Notes: a model not told the origin generated them from the letters alone. A DNA stretch of 64,000 bases from an uncultured Prevotellaceae bacterium (GCA_947306175.1 CAMZFV010000009.1:16001-80000), one strand, 5' to 3'; counted from the stretch's first letter, positions 51,474 to 59,978 are shown. Translations and numbers: made by a program.

Positions 51474-51848
51474 ATGAAAAAGTTAGTTAAATACTCAAAG
51501 CTATGGTTCATAATACAAGGTATAATCATTGTGTTGTATGAACTACTACTGGAATACGAATTATATCCAGATCCTGATGTCACACCACCACGGTTTTTAT
51601 TATTAATAGGACTCTGTTCAAGTCTATTCGCCTATTTATGTTTCAGTAAGTCAAAGACAATAGCCATAATCTCCGAAATTGTGATTTGTCTCTATTGTAT
51701 CTTTGCTCTGCTCTCAGCCTATATGCTCATATGTGTCGGGAGTCCAATACTAAGTATGGCCATTTTGCTGATTGTTATGTCGGTATTTAACCTCGTCTGT
51801 GGCCTTGTTATTTTATTCTCACTCTTGACACATTCACACGATAAATAA
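51474..51848 (+). CDS. Four-TM small protein
   Basis: 124 aa with TM segments 'WFIIQGIIIVLYELLL', 'FLLLIGLCSSLFAYLCF', 'IISEIVICLYCIFALLSAYM' and 'MAILLIVMSVFNLVCGLVIL'. Not recognised. Followed after six bases by a 56-aa gene. Confidence 0.6.
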   Translation: MKKLVKYSKLWFIIQGIIIVLYELLLEYELYPDPDVTPPRFLLLIGLCSSLFAYLCFSKSKTIAIISEIVICLYCIFALLSAYMLICVGSPILSMAILLIVMSVFNLVCGLVILFSLLTHSHDK

Positions 51849-51854
51849 TATAAC

Positions 51855-52025
51855 ATGGAACATCCTTACAAAGAATACGAAAACAGCAAGACGTGGGACG
51901 CTGTAGCCCGTCTGATAAAAAATTTAGTTGACAACAATGACATTGAGTTGTTGACACCTAAAGAATATGTCATTGGCTATATCTGTAAAGGCTTATCGAA
52001 GCATTCATCAAAAGTATTAGATTAG
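51855..52025 (+). CDS. Small 56-aa protein of an HPY-EYVIGY type family
   Basis: A short frame (56 codons plus stop) starting MEHPYKEYENSKTWDAVARL and containing 'NNDIELLTPKEYVIGYICKG'. This pattern (HPY, E-N-x-x-W, D-I-E-L-x-T-P-x-E-Y-V-I-G-Y) is one I know from many unrelated bacteria as a small conserved soluble protein of unknown function. Spacing to both neighbours fits an operon. Confidence 0.65.
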   Translation: MEHPYKEYENSKTWDAVARLIKNLVDNNDIELLTPKEYVIGYICKGLSKHSSKVLD

Positions 52026-52054
52026 TAGTAGTTAAGAATCTAATTATTAGGATT

Positions 52055-52711
52055 ATGGCAAATATATTTGATGAAATTATCAATGACTTAATGCAAACGG
52101 AACCTTTTGTTGAATACAAATTCCGAAAGAGAGATTCAATGCTCCTGCTTAAGAACGGAGGAAAAAGACAGTCGATAGAATTGGATCACTGGATAGACCA
52201 TTCCACATCATCTCTTGTTATCTATGCTATATATGGAGTTAGATTTGACATTCTGCACAAATGGTTTGAGAAATTCAGTTTCAACACACTGCAAGATCAG
52301 CGAGACTGGACGAGCGTCGCTTTTTCTGGCAACATGTTGGGGCAACAAGATGAATTTCACTTCAAATTGAATAAGAAAGATTATCAAAAGGATTTTGAGA
52401 ATATGCTCACTACACTTATTCGATGCTCGGATTATGTGATTTCAACATATTCTTCATTACCCAATTTTTACATGAAAGAAATTCAGCCAATTTTAGATGG
52501 AGAGGTTGAATTACCCGATGTCGGAGCCAATTGGGTTTTCATTGATTTGACTTTGTGTAAATTGGTTAGGCCTGACAACTATCATCAACTTAAAAATATC
52601 CTCCTTGACAGAGTGGAATTCATGTACAATCGCGGAGAACCTAATATCAAAGAGTATTATGAACAATTAGACGAAATCCTCTCGTATCTTGAGAATACGG
52701 AGTTAAATTGA
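52055..52711 (+). CDS. Soluble hypothetical protein
   Basis: 218 aa, with no signal peptide. It has an alpha/beta N-terminal half ('VEYKFRKRDSMLLLKNGGKR', 'HKWFEKFSFNTLQDQRDWTS') and a helical C-terminus. Its stop overlaps the next frame's TTG, and an ATG follows three codons later. Not recognised; it may be an immunity protein by context. Confidence 0.55.
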   Translation: MANIFDEIINDLMQTEPFVEYKFRKRDSMLLLKNGGKRQSIELDHWIDHSTSSLVIYAIYGVRFDILHKWFEKFSFNTLQDQRDWTSVAFSGNMLGQQDEFHFKLNKKDYQKDFENMLTTLIRCSDYVISTYSSLPNFYMKEIQPILDGEVELPDVGANWVFIDLTLCKLVRPDNYHQLKNILLDRVEFMYNRGEPNIKEYYEQLDEILSYLENTELN

Positions 52712-52716
52712 ACAAT

Positions 52717-52899
52717 ATGGAAGGTTTATTATTATTCTTTTGGGTTGGATTTATAACACTGTTTCTCATCTATTTTGGCGATAAAGCACAAAAATTGAAA
52801 GAATCTGGCGATGAGCGCAAACGAGCTATAGGTCGAGTATATTGGATCATTCTTTATGTTTGTTTTGCGCTGTTACTGATTCGCTACTGCTCAAATTAA
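52717..52899 (+). CDS. Two-TM small protein
   Basis: 60 aa from ATG 52717; a TTG at 52708 overlapping the previous stop is an alternative. It has two hydrophobic helices ('LLLFFWVGFITLFLIYFGD', 'VYWIILYVCFALLLIRYC') joined by a charged loop. Function unknown. Confidence 0.55.
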   Translation: MEGLLLFFWVGFITLFLIYFGDKAQKLKESGDERKRAIGRVYWIILYVCFALLLIRYCSN

Positions 52900-53036
52900 C
52901 ATGAATCTTTAGCCTCAACGATAACTCTGGTGTGTATATTTGCTAAAAACTATTTGAATCACAGCCCAATCTGAGAGCATTTTTGGTAATTCATGGTATT
53001 TCAAGGTTAATCATTGGTACTCTCAGAAATAGTGGC

Positions 53037-53045
53037 TAACTTTGT
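53037..53045 (+). promoter_or_regulatory. -7 box TAACTTTGT before the SMI1/KNR4-like gene
   Basis: TAnnTTTG match, 21 bases before ATG 53067. Confidence 0.5.
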
Positions 53046-53066
53046 AGGAAAATAAAAAAGAGTCAG

Positions 53067-53669
53067 ATGGATAGAAAGACATTTGAACAGCTGTTGTCGA
53101 AGTATAGTCACCTCGGCAAGAAATATATAGAAGAAACTGGAGCTACAATAATTGGCCACGCACCTCACATCGCTCCAGAGGCTTATCTCAACATGGCATT
53201 TGAACCTCTTTCAAAGGAGGACATATTACATCTTGAGAGCAGATTACATCAGATCATCCCAGATCCATATAAGGATTTCTTGATGAAAGTTTCAAACGGC
53301 GCCACAGTTTGTTGTGAATTGTTCCTTTATGGATATAGACGATATTCGGATAAGGACAAAGGCATCATCTATGTATTTGAACCATACGATCTAGAAGACA
53401 TCAATTGTAGAGATTGGGTTACAAAACCTTCTCCCAACATGTTCTTCTTTGGATCATACGATTGGAATGGTGACAGGCTGTATATGGACAGGGAATCGTT
53501 GGAGATAGTCCTTTGCGGTATTCCTGACTTAACACCGCTCTATAAGTGGAAAACATTTGATGATTTTCTGCAAGAAGAGGTTAATCGCCTCTACACGATG
53601 TTTGATGAAAACGGAGTCCAGCTTAATGAAAGTTCGTCACCCTTGCCTGGATACAATCTAAAAGAATAA
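53067..53669 (+). CDS. SMI1/KNR4-type immunity protein
   Basis: 200 aa, soluble. It shows the SUKH/SMI1-KNR4 layout: 'PLSKEDILHLESRLHQIIPD' then 'PYKDFLMKVSNGATVCCELF', later 'MFFFGSYDWNGDRLYMD' and 'PLYKWKTFDDFLQEEVNRL'. This superfamily is the most common class of immunity proteins for nuclease-type polymorphic toxins. It has its own promoter. No toxin is adjacent. Confidence 0.8.
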   Translation: MDRKTFEQLLSKYSHLGKKYIEETGATIIGHAPHIAPEAYLNMAFEPLSKEDILHLESRLHQIIPDPYKDFLMKVSNGATVCCELFLYGYRRYSDKDKGIIYVFEPYDLEDINCRDWVTKPSPNMFFFGSYDWNGDRLYMDRESLEIVLCGIPDLTPLYKWKTFDDFLQEEVNRLYTMFDENGVQLNESSSPLPGYNLKE

Positions 53670-53705
53670 TGTTGTCATTTTGTCGTAATCAATTTGTGAG
53701 GCAGT

Positions 53706-54101
53706 ATGAGAAAGTTCATCAGAATAGTAAGCATTATTTCATCCTGGAGGGGCTGCACCCAGATCATTTTTTTGTTTTCAAGCTTCTTGATGTTGATGCT
53801 TGTCAATTGTGGAAACGATGACATTAGAGTCAATGAGTTTTACACAGATGAAGAGATAAAAGCAAGATTAGGAGAACCAGACAGTGAAAAGATGATCACC
53901 CTAAAGCCAAACATGTCAATTGACCTGTATGAATACCAGAATGGATTGTATCAATTCATTCCAGAAACTGATAGCCTGATTGTTGTCGAACAAATATATA
54001 ATAATGGACATTACAAGAAAATCATCTGGTTAACAGAATATGGCGAAAAGAAGAGGGTAATGGACGTGTTAGACTATAATTCACTGACAACGCATTTTTA
54101 A
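53706..54101 (+). CDS. Signal-anchored/lipoprotein-like small protein
   Basis: 131 aa with a long signal region ('IIFLFSSFLMLMLVNCGNDD', lipobox-like VNC) and an SmpA/OmlA-like core: 'YTDEEIKARLGEPDSEKMIT' followed by strands 'IDLYEYQNGLYQF'. The core resembles small BLIP-type folds. It is probably a periplasmic lipoprotein of unknown role. Confidence 0.55.
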   Translation: MRKFIRIVSIISSWRGCTQIIFLFSSFLMLMLVNCGNDDIRVNEFYTDEEIKARLGEPDSEKMITLKPNMSIDLYEYQNGLYQFIPETDSLIVVEQIYNNGHYKKIIWLTEYGEKKRVMDVLDYNSLTTHF

Positions 54102-54134
54102 TAGCTTATTAAGAGATAGGAGCAATCCAACATA

Positions 54135-54461
54135 ATGGAGATGAAGAATTATAATATTATCATATCAGAACCATGGGACTTCACAAACTCAGATGGTTCT
54201 AATATCATTAGTGGACAGATTATCAGGATTGTGAATGAAGAAATTGCCATTTTCAGATGCAATGAAAAGATTCTATTGAATGGCTTTGAGGGCGATTTCT
54301 TTCTTCTATCACCAAGGTTATTACATGAGCGCTTCTTCAAAGGAGTCTTGTCAATTGAAGTGAATGGAGCGGGCATATCATCGAGCATCGAAGATATTAG
54401 TCCGAGTATGGTAAATCAACTTCAATTGCTTTTTATTGGGTCACTCAAACGAGCAGATTAA
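54135..54461 (+). CDS. Small soluble hypothetical protein
   Basis: 108 aa, beta-rich: 'IIISEPWDFTNSDGSNIISG', 'IAIFRCNEKILLNGFEGDFF' and 'LLSPRLLHERFF'. It looks like a small beta-barrel with an LLSPR motif. It follows the lipoprotein-like gene by about 30 bases. Not recognised; immunity by context only. Confidence 0.5.
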   Translation: MEMKNYNIIISEPWDFTNSDGSNIISGQIIRIVNEEIAIFRCNEKILLNGFEGDFFLLSPRLLHERFFKGVLSIEVNGAGISSSIEDISPSMVNQLQLLFIGSLKRAD

Positions 54462-54516
54462 AAATAAATTAGACACTTAATCACAGTAACAAAATTACCA
54501 TTCACAAGAATACAGC

Positions 54517-54960
54517 ATGAAGCTAAATAAAAGAATATTGAACAAGCTCGTAGGGCCTCCTTTGATCGCAAGAGGGTTCACAGAGTTTAAGGACACCATC
54601 TGCGGAACAAGTGGCCTATTTGTGAAACGAGTAGATAATGGCCTTTATCTATCATTAGGAATGAATATCCATAGGTTCTATGATAGCATGTTTACTTGTG
54701 ATTTATATCTCTCTGGGACAACACGGATATACTCTTGCTGGGGGGACATTCCCAGCGCATGTTGCACACGCCTGGGACAATTGTTGAATAGTGATGAATT
54801 GTTGAAATTTTCATCTGACAATGAATGTGTTAGAGATCTGTGGTGGGATGCTTCCAACGGAAACGAGATAAGCAGATTTTTTGAAGTGTTGGACATCGCC
54901 ATCGCCCGACATATTGCAAATGACCTGCTTATCGCCTCATTACAAAAAGCGAAGACTTAA
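54517..54960 (+). CDS. DUF4304-like small protein
   Basis: 147 aa. The opening 'RILNKLVGPPLIARGFTEFK' and the strand 'NGLYLSLGMNIHRFYDSMF' fit the helix-then-sheet order also seen at 50454. A C-terminal helix ends the protein. No signal peptide. The call is modest. Confidence 0.5.
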   Translation: MKLNKRILNKLVGPPLIARGFTEFKDTICGTSGLFVKRVDNGLYLSLGMNIHRFYDSMFTCDLYLSGTTRIYSCWGDIPSACCTRLGQLLNSDELLKFSSDNECVRDLWWDASNGNEISRFFEVLDIAIARHIANDLLIASLQKAKT

Positions 54961-54995
54961 CTAAATTATGTAAACAAGCATCATCGGTAATCGAA

Positions 54996-55199
54996 ATGAT
55001 AAGATGTGGTTCATTGGATAGTCAATACTCCTACCACTTCATTCCAGATCGAGAAATCGATGGCATTCCAATGGAATGGTTTTGCGCAGCTGAGATTGTG
55101 TTAAGGAAAGACAAGATTATTGAGACGAAATATTTATCAAATTTAGTGAAACAATTAGCGGCAGATGCTTACAGGCAATACGTGCTTACAAGCTTTTGA
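54996..55199 (+). CDS. Small 67-aa hypothetical protein
   Basis: MIRCGSLDSQYSYHFIPDRE then a helix 'KYLSNLVKQLAADAYRQYVL'. It is possibly a fragment of a larger immunity domain. It lies tightly between two same-strand genes. Confidence 0.4.
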   Translation: MIRCGSLDSQYSYHFIPDREIDGIPMEWFCAAEIVLRKDKIIETKYLSNLVKQLAADAYRQYVLTSF

Positions 55200-55205
55200 T
55201 TAGAC

Positions 55206-55739
55206 ATGAGAGAAATGAAGATGCAATGGCATGAAATAACAAAGTATTCACCAGAGGGTTATCATGATCGTGAGTACACCATTGATGAATGGACTTCATT
55301 CTACGATATAGGCAAATCATTCAATGGGATTGTGTTCACCTTTCAAGAATATCAAACAGTCGAGAGACGTCACATTGATGTTGTCTCTCAACTCTTGTCG
55401 GAAACGAACTGTCATTTTCTTACTATTGAATATATAGAGATCTATAAAGATTCGCTTATTCATGATTTAAAGAAGTCGCCATACAATGAAGACTTGTTGA
55501 AACATATCAAGCTCTTCATGAAAATGGAAAAAGGGAGACGTATCCATATCAATCTGCTTGAGCCAGTTATGAAATTTTGGTTAAGGGAGTATTGCTATAT
55601 GATTCTTTCCAATAAATCCAGGCATCTCAAGTTTGAAATTGGCTATGATTACTATCTCAATGTCTGTTGTGATGTTAGCACTAGTAGGCTTCGTGAAATT
55701 GCCAACTCAAATGGATTATACTTGGATGCAAGGGGATAA
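55206..55739 (+). CDS. Soluble hypothetical protein, candidate immunity protein
   Basis: 177 aa. It begins with 'EYTIDEWTSFYDIGKSFNGI' and 'VFTFQEYQTVERRHIDVVSQ', then a helical middle and the beta end 'LKFEIGYDYYLNVCCDVSTS'. It has the look of a family seen with polymorphic toxins, but I cannot name it. It is six bases after the 67-aa gene. Confidence 0.5.
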   Translation: MREMKMQWHEITKYSPEGYHDREYTIDEWTSFYDIGKSFNGIVFTFQEYQTVERRHIDVVSQLLSETNCHFLTIEYIEIYKDSLIHDLKKSPYNEDLLKHIKLFMKMEKGRRIHINLLEPVMKFWLREYCYMILSNKSRHLKFEIGYDYYLNVCCDVSTSRLREIANSNGLYLDARG

Positions 55740-55816
55740 TTGACATCATACTTTATTGAGACATGTTGTTGAGCCTTAGATTCAGATTTGTCCCAAGTAC
55801 ATTCTTTAAAAACACA

Positions 55817-56299
55817 TCAGGCTTTCTTGATGCAGATGCCGATCCATTTCTTGACTAGATAAAACGAGAGAACGGCAAAAACCGTGATTATCACTGTTGC
55901 CAGCTCAGAATACCAGAATCCAACCTCTACAGGCTCATTCCACATGATATCAGCGAGATAATCCTGCCCCCAGGCACAAAAAATAAAGACCGCAAAAACC
56001 AACATACATTCCAATAAACAAGCTTTTACAGTAGTCATCGGCTTACGGTCAATATTGAAACGGTAGAGTAACCAGATAAATAATGCGTTCACAACGGCAA
56101 GAGGTGTGGAAACCACCCATACTACAAGCCCCATAATATCGAATGTCCCATCCAGTGCTAACATACCAACTACGATAAGCACTAACAGAACACCCATGAA
56201 AATTAGCACCGAACGAAATAAGGCAATAATAAGCCCTTCACCGTTTAAGTTGTATTTGCCAGAGGCGTTTTCTGGCTGCTGTTGAATAGAGTTACTCAT
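55817..56299 (-). CDS. Four-TM protein on the minus side of promoter unit 3
   Basis: 160 aa with four TM helices ('ALFRSVLIFMGVLLVLIVVG', 'LVVWVVSTPLAVVNALFIWL', 'LLECMLVFAVFIFCAWGQ', 'ATVIITVFAVLSFYLVKK'). The central 'N-x-LF...LLYRFNI', 'VK-A-x-LLEC-x-LVF' resembles 31153-31656 on the minus side of unit 2. It is transcribed after 56369-57196. Confidence 0.65.
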   Translation of the reverse strand: MSNSIQQQPENASGKYNLNGEGLIIALFRSVLIFMGVLLVLIVVGMLALDGTFDIMGLVVWVVSTPLAVVNALFIWLLYRFNIDRKPMTTVKACLLECMLVFAVFIFCAWGQDYLADIMWNEPVEVGFWYSELATVIITVFAVLSFYLVKKWIGICIKKA

Positions 56300-56368
56300 A
56301 AGTGTATAGCGCTAAATGTAGTGCAAAAATAATAAAAAGTTCAATGTCCAACGCTAGCGTATTGAGAT

Positions 56369-57196
56369 TCATTTGACTGGGTGGCGTCTCATGAAATCCT
56401 CTTTCACGTCGGGCATGAATGTCTGAATTCCGAGCACGCCTCCACCGAATTGGAAAACTACATGGTCATTATAGGGGATGAACATGAGATCTTCGGTGTA
56501 TTTCTTGATTTCTTCAGGTGTCATGGGGTGAGTGTAAATGACAAAAGAGTACATGCCAAAACCCACTCGACGAAAACCAATAGTTGCATAGTCTACATGT
56601 GTGGTATGTGTTTCTATAGAGAAGCAGCCCATATCTTTAAGTTTTTTGCAGATATTATTATATTCTTCCTCGTCTAATCCAACTGTCTTCATTAAGCCTT
56701 CATTCTTGGGATAATGATTATATAACCAAACCGAATCATTCTTGGAGCATACATGAAATATTTTGACTTTGCCTTTTTCAAGCCCAAGTTTCATACGTGC
56801 ACCAGGCTCGAGGCTTTGGTTAACATAAGCGACCAGTTCTCTCATTTCCTGCTCGTGCTCATTGCAGTATTCTGCCATGATGTCAGGATTGCAGGGCTTC
56901 TCTTTATTGAACGGAGAAAAGATGAAAATCCCCGTCAACACAAGGAGAACACATCCCCATGCAAAGACGATTTTCTCCAATTTGGTTCTCATCTTTACTG
57001 ACCTGACAAAAACAACCAATGCCCAAATCGTGACAGGCAGAATGAGCCACCAAAACAAACCCAAAACTAATGCTGCCCCAAAAGGTCCATCATCACACCT
57101 CAGAAGAGAAATAATGATAATGCTTGCAAGAATCAATGGCAATAGATGGCCGGTTGTGATAGCTACTTTCTTATAAGGATTATTGCTGTCTTCCAT
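56369..57196 (-). CDS. Three-TM protein with periplasmic domain
   Basis: 275 aa from ATG 57196 (MEDSNNPYKK). A TTG at 57211 is in frame but too close to the predicted transcript start. Three TM helices lie in residues 8-100. A ~170-residue domain follows with 'MKLGLEKGKVKIFHVCSKND', 'DEEEYNNICKKLKDMGCFSI' and 'FGMYSFVIYTHPMTPEEIKK'. It is the first gene on the minus side of promoter unit 3. Not recognised. Confidence 0.65.
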   Translation of the reverse strand: MEDSNNPYKKVAITTGHLLPLILASIIIISLLRCDDGPFGAALVLGLFWWLILPVTIWALVVFVRSVKMRTKLEKIVFAWGCVLLVLTGIFIFSPFNKEKPCNPDIMAEYCNEHEQEMRELVAYVNQSLEPGARMKLGLEKGKVKIFHVCSKNDSVWLYNHYPKNEGLMKTVGLDEEEYNNICKKLKDMGCFSIETHTTHVDYATIGFRRVGFGMYSFVIYTHPMTPEEIKKYTEDLMFIPYNDHVVFQFGGGVLGIQTFMPDVKEDFMRRHPVK

Positions 57197-57221
57197 TTTG
57201 TCAATATTCAATTAAGATTTA

Positions 57222-57368
57222 GCAAAAATACTTGTTTCCTATGGTTAAAACAAGAGGAATGGAGTCAAATGAAGTTTTTTATTTTCAAACACCTGAAATA
57301 CAGGAATTTGAAAAATGCGTAATGAACTGCGTTTTTTTGCTGTATTCGGTAATTCTCCGTAACTTTGC
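57222..57368. promoter_or_regulatory. Divergent promoter unit, copy 3 (147 bp)
   Basis: Minus-strand TATTTTTGC at 57222-57230 and plus-strand TTTG, 20 bases, TAACTTTGC at 57360-57368. The inverted repeat is kept in shorter form, CTTGTTT...AAACAAG (57231-57254), although its interior has diverged. Flanking genes differ from copies 1 and 2. Confidence 0.8.
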
Positions 57369-57372
57369 AAGC

Positions 57373-57711
57373 ATGACAAGTACTGGATTTCTTATTATTC
57401 TTACTGTTGTCTGTGCTACCCTGATAGCGGTGGTGTTCAAGATGCGTGGTCGCTTCTCGGCGTTCATGCATATAGTGGTATTTATGTGCTATTCTGGAGT
57501 GTTGTGGAACGCTCTGCTCTTTCATGGAGATGAGGGTGCTAGTCTTGTATGGCTGTTCTATCTGATTATGGCTTATGGGTTACACATCATTGTCCTGCTG
57601 CTGGCAATCACAAGGTCCTGCAAAACTAAAAAGAATCGAATCTTAATAGGCGTCTTGTCGGGTATTGCGATATTGTTGTTTATGATCTTTTGTTCAGTGA
57701 TTATAGGATAA
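57373..57711 (+). CDS. Small multi-TM protein, probably leaderless
   Basis: 112 aa with four TM helices ('TGFLIILTVVCATLIAVVF', 'MHIVVFMCYSGVLWNALLF', 'LVWLFYLIMAYGLHIIVLLL', 'IGVLSGIAILLFMIFCSVII'). The ATG is only 4 bases after the -7 box of unit 3, at the expected transcription start. The stop shares a base with the next ATG (TAATG). Confidence 0.65.
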   Translation: MTSTGFLIILTVVCATLIAVVFKMRGRFSAFMHIVVFMCYSGVLWNALLFHGDEGASLVWLFYLIMAYGLHIIVLLLAITRSCKTKKNRILIGVLSGIAILLFMIFCSVIIG

Positions 57712-58124
57712 TGAAACTCAAGAAATCTGTCGCCAGCGTGATATTATCAGTCATTAGCGCTATCTTCTTTATACTGGGACTATTCTATAGTTTCTTTGTA
57801 TGGGAAATATTATTACCTATAGACTCGTCTTTTTTCTATCTGTGGGTGATACCGCCGATGGGCTTTATAATGACTCTATTGTGTGCTTCAAGGTTGATTT
57901 GGAAGGGTAAAAAAGGAAAAATACGAACTCTCGTCGGTATGGGTTTCGTCCTTTTATTGCATATTCTGGTAATTTGTTGGATGGGTTTATTTGCTCTGGC
58001 CTACTCTGATCCAGAGGAGCAAATAACGACAAGTTTTATTATGGGATTCGCTCTTATCATACTCATTGTAGTTGCTTTATATGTATGGAGCATTTATTTG
58101 TTCAGAATCATTGATGAAAAGTAG
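57711..58124 (+). CDS. Multi-TM protein coupled to 57373
   Basis: 137 aa with four TM helices ('SVILSVISAIFFILGLFYS', 'FYLWVIPPMGFIMTLLC', 'VGMGFVLLLHILVICWMGLF', 'FIMGFALIILIVVALYVW'). The start overlaps the previous stop. Not recognised. It is similar in length and topology to the four-TM genes at 29421 and 48544 but lacks their motifs. Confidence 0.65.
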   Translation: MKLKKSVASVILSVISAIFFILGLFYSFFVWEILLPIDSSFFYLWVIPPMGFIMTLLCASRLIWKGKKGKIRTLVGMGFVLLLHILVICWMGLFALAYSDPEEQITTSFIMGFALIILIVVALYVWSIYLFRIIDEK

Positions 58125-58133
58125 TAACTTTGC
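58125..58133 (+). promoter_or_regulatory. -7 box TAACTTTGC
   Basis: Exact match spanning the previous stop codon's end, 16 bases before ATG 58150. Confidence 0.6.
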
Positions 58134-58149
58134 AGAAAAACTCAAGAAG

Positions 58150-58446
58150 ATGAAGAAACCAGCAGCAATCAGCATCAAGCAGTCGGCGCGTCGTGCAACT
58201 ATCGGCACGATTACACCTGGCATGGTCGCTATTGCCATTGGATGGCAAAGTAGATGTCTGCATCTAATTGCCTATCTTGAAAAAACGCCTAATAGTGATG
58301 ATTTTGAGGCGGTGAGTGATATAGCTGGTGAGATAATTAGTGATTTCCCTGATTACTTCACAAAAACTAAGGAAGAATGCCGATTAATTGACAACCAAAA
58401 CGCTGAATATGATGAACAATTAGAATGTCTAATCAACTTGAAATGA
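58150..58446 (+). CDS. Small soluble helical protein
   Basis: 98 aa, with no signal peptide. 'SARRATIGTITPGMVAIAIG' then a helical acidic half ('FEAVSDIAGEIISDFPDYFT'). The start at 58150 is set by the -7 box at 58125-58133; the longer frame from 58072 lies in the previous gene. Immunity by context only. Confidence 0.55.
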   Translation: MKKPAAISIKQSARRATIGTITPGMVAIAIGWQSRCLHLIAYLEKTPNSDDFEAVSDIAGEIISDFPDYFTKTKEECRLIDNQNAEYDEQLECLINLK

Positions 58447-58485
58447 AAGAGTTAAATAATTGTTGAACAATTAATTACAAACAAT

Positions 58486-59556
58486 ATGGAACTGAGTGTA
58501 GTTATAGCAATTATTGTGATGGTCATTTTCGTTTACTTATACCAGAAAAAGAAACGAAAGGAACAACAGATGGGTAATGAATTGGAGAATCTTATCGACG
58601 CGGGCGATTGGCAAGGTGCCTGCCGCATATTGATGAAGCAACTGATCTTATGGGGTGTCGCTTTGCTGGTAATCATTCTCGTCTTGGGGTTTTCCTTTTT
58701 TTATGAAGACAACTTTCGTTATTCCTCACTTGTAGTATTGGTTCCCGTAGCTTGGCGATTTTTCTTGTTGTTAAGGCTTTATTATTTTTCAAGGCAGAAT
58801 GCAAAAATGATGCAAATAATCGATGAAAACACGGCATTCAATGAAGAGCTTATGGCCAAAGCTGAGGCTCTGCTCAAGAATTACAATACCTGTCGCATCA
58901 GTGCTGATGCCACTCCACAATCCATCATGCAAACATGGTTGGATGCTTATGAGAGAGGGAAATTAGAGGGATTCTACCCTGTACTGATAGAGATTGATGA
59001 GAATCTTATTGATAGTCTTGAGGAGGTCATGAATGATGCCAATGGTTTTGATGAACGACATAATTTGCAACTCAACGATCCGATAACGGATGCAAAGGAA
59101 TTTTTGCGGCTGGAATTAGAAGACCTTAAGGAAAGCTATGTATCTGATGGCGGATTGGAAGAATGGGAAGAAAATGTTGTTGGGGTTGATTTGCAATTTG
59201 AAGCGTTGCATGACTTCAACTTTAGTTGTGACAACATCCTGCTCGTCGAGATTCCTGTCCAACAACCATGGCAGATATTTGCCCACATTCCGTTCGGTGG
59301 ATGGAATGGTTGCCCCGAAGATGCAGAGCACATGGCAGTTGCAAAATACTGGTATGAAAAGTATGATGCCGTAGTGGCTCACATATCGTCGGACACCTTA
59401 GAATACTATGTGCCACAACCTGTTTCTGTCGATACAATGTCCCTTGCTGAAGAACAGATGGGATACTGTTCAGATATGCTTCAAAACGACATCAACTTAA
59501 CAACCCTCGCAAGAATGAACCAGGCATCCAATGTCTGGAGTTTTTGGTGGGACTAA
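58486..59556 (+). CDS. DUF4253 protein with N-terminal membrane segments
   Basis: 356 aa. It has an N-terminal TM helix, a short cytoplasmic helix and two further hydrophobic segments ('LWGVALLVIILVLGFSFFY', 'SSLVVLVPVAWRFFLLLRLY'). The C-terminal ~110 residues are a clear DUF4253 domain: 'PFGGWNGCPEDAEHMAVAKY', 'WYEKYDAVVAHISSDTLEYY', 'LAEEQMGYCSD'. DUF4253 is usually a soluble domain; the membrane N-terminus is an unusual fusion. Function unknown. Confidence 0.75.
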   Translation: MELSVVIAIIVMVIFVYLYQKKKRKEQQMGNELENLIDAGDWQGACRILMKQLILWGVALLVIILVLGFSFFYEDNFRYSSLVVLVPVAWRFFLLLRLYYFSRQNAKMMQIIDENTAFNEELMAKAEALLKNYNTCRISADATPQSIMQTWLDAYERGKLEGFYPVLIEIDENLIDSLEEVMNDANGFDERHNLQLNDPITDAKEFLRLELEDLKESYVSDGGLEEWEENVVGVDLQFEALHDFNFSCDNILLVEIPVQQPWQIFAHIPFGGWNGCPEDAEHMAVAKYWYEKYDAVVAHISSDTLEYYVPQPVSVDTMSLAEEQMGYCSDMLQNDINLTTLARMNQASNVWSFWWD

Positions 59557-59565
59557 GTGATTGAG

Positions 59566-59931
59566 ATGATAAAATGGTTGGTTAAATATTTTTGGGGGCT
59601 GTTATTGGTGGCATTGCCAGCAATATTATGTACTGCATTTCCCTTTTTTATCTTTTATTTGGGAACAGAAGAACTAGCTCTTTCAGCTTGGAATGCGTCA
59701 CCAGTTAAAGTAATCATCGGAAGATTTTTATTCGCGTTTGTTCCGACAATTGTTATTACTTTATTGGTTACCATAAATGCGTTTCTTGTTCGACGCTTTC
59801 TGATGAATGACAAAAAGAATTCCACGCTTGTCTACTTTGGAAAGACAATGTTGTTATTTTTGCTTTTCATAGTATTGTTAATAATCGCTTTCTTAGTGTT
59901 CGAGTATTTTGATCTTGGATACATCGTTTAA
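59566..59931 (+). CDS. Three/four-TM small protein
   Basis: 121 aa from ATG 59566 (GTG 59557 directly after the previous stop is an alternative). Hydrophobic segments are 'FWGLLLVALPAILCTAFPFF', 'FLFAFVPTIVITLLVTINAF' and 'MLLFLLFIVLLIIAFLVFEY'. Not recognised. Confidence 0.6.
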   Translation: MIKWLVKYFWGLLLVALPAILCTAFPFFIFYLGTEELALSAWNASPVKVIIGRFLFAFVPTIVITLLVTINAFLVRRFLMNDKKNSTLVYFGKTMLLFLLFIVLLIIAFLVFEYFDLGYIV

Positions 59932-59978
59932 ATGTGTCTCTTGCCGAACATAACTATAGAGAATAATCCAGTCGTTTT

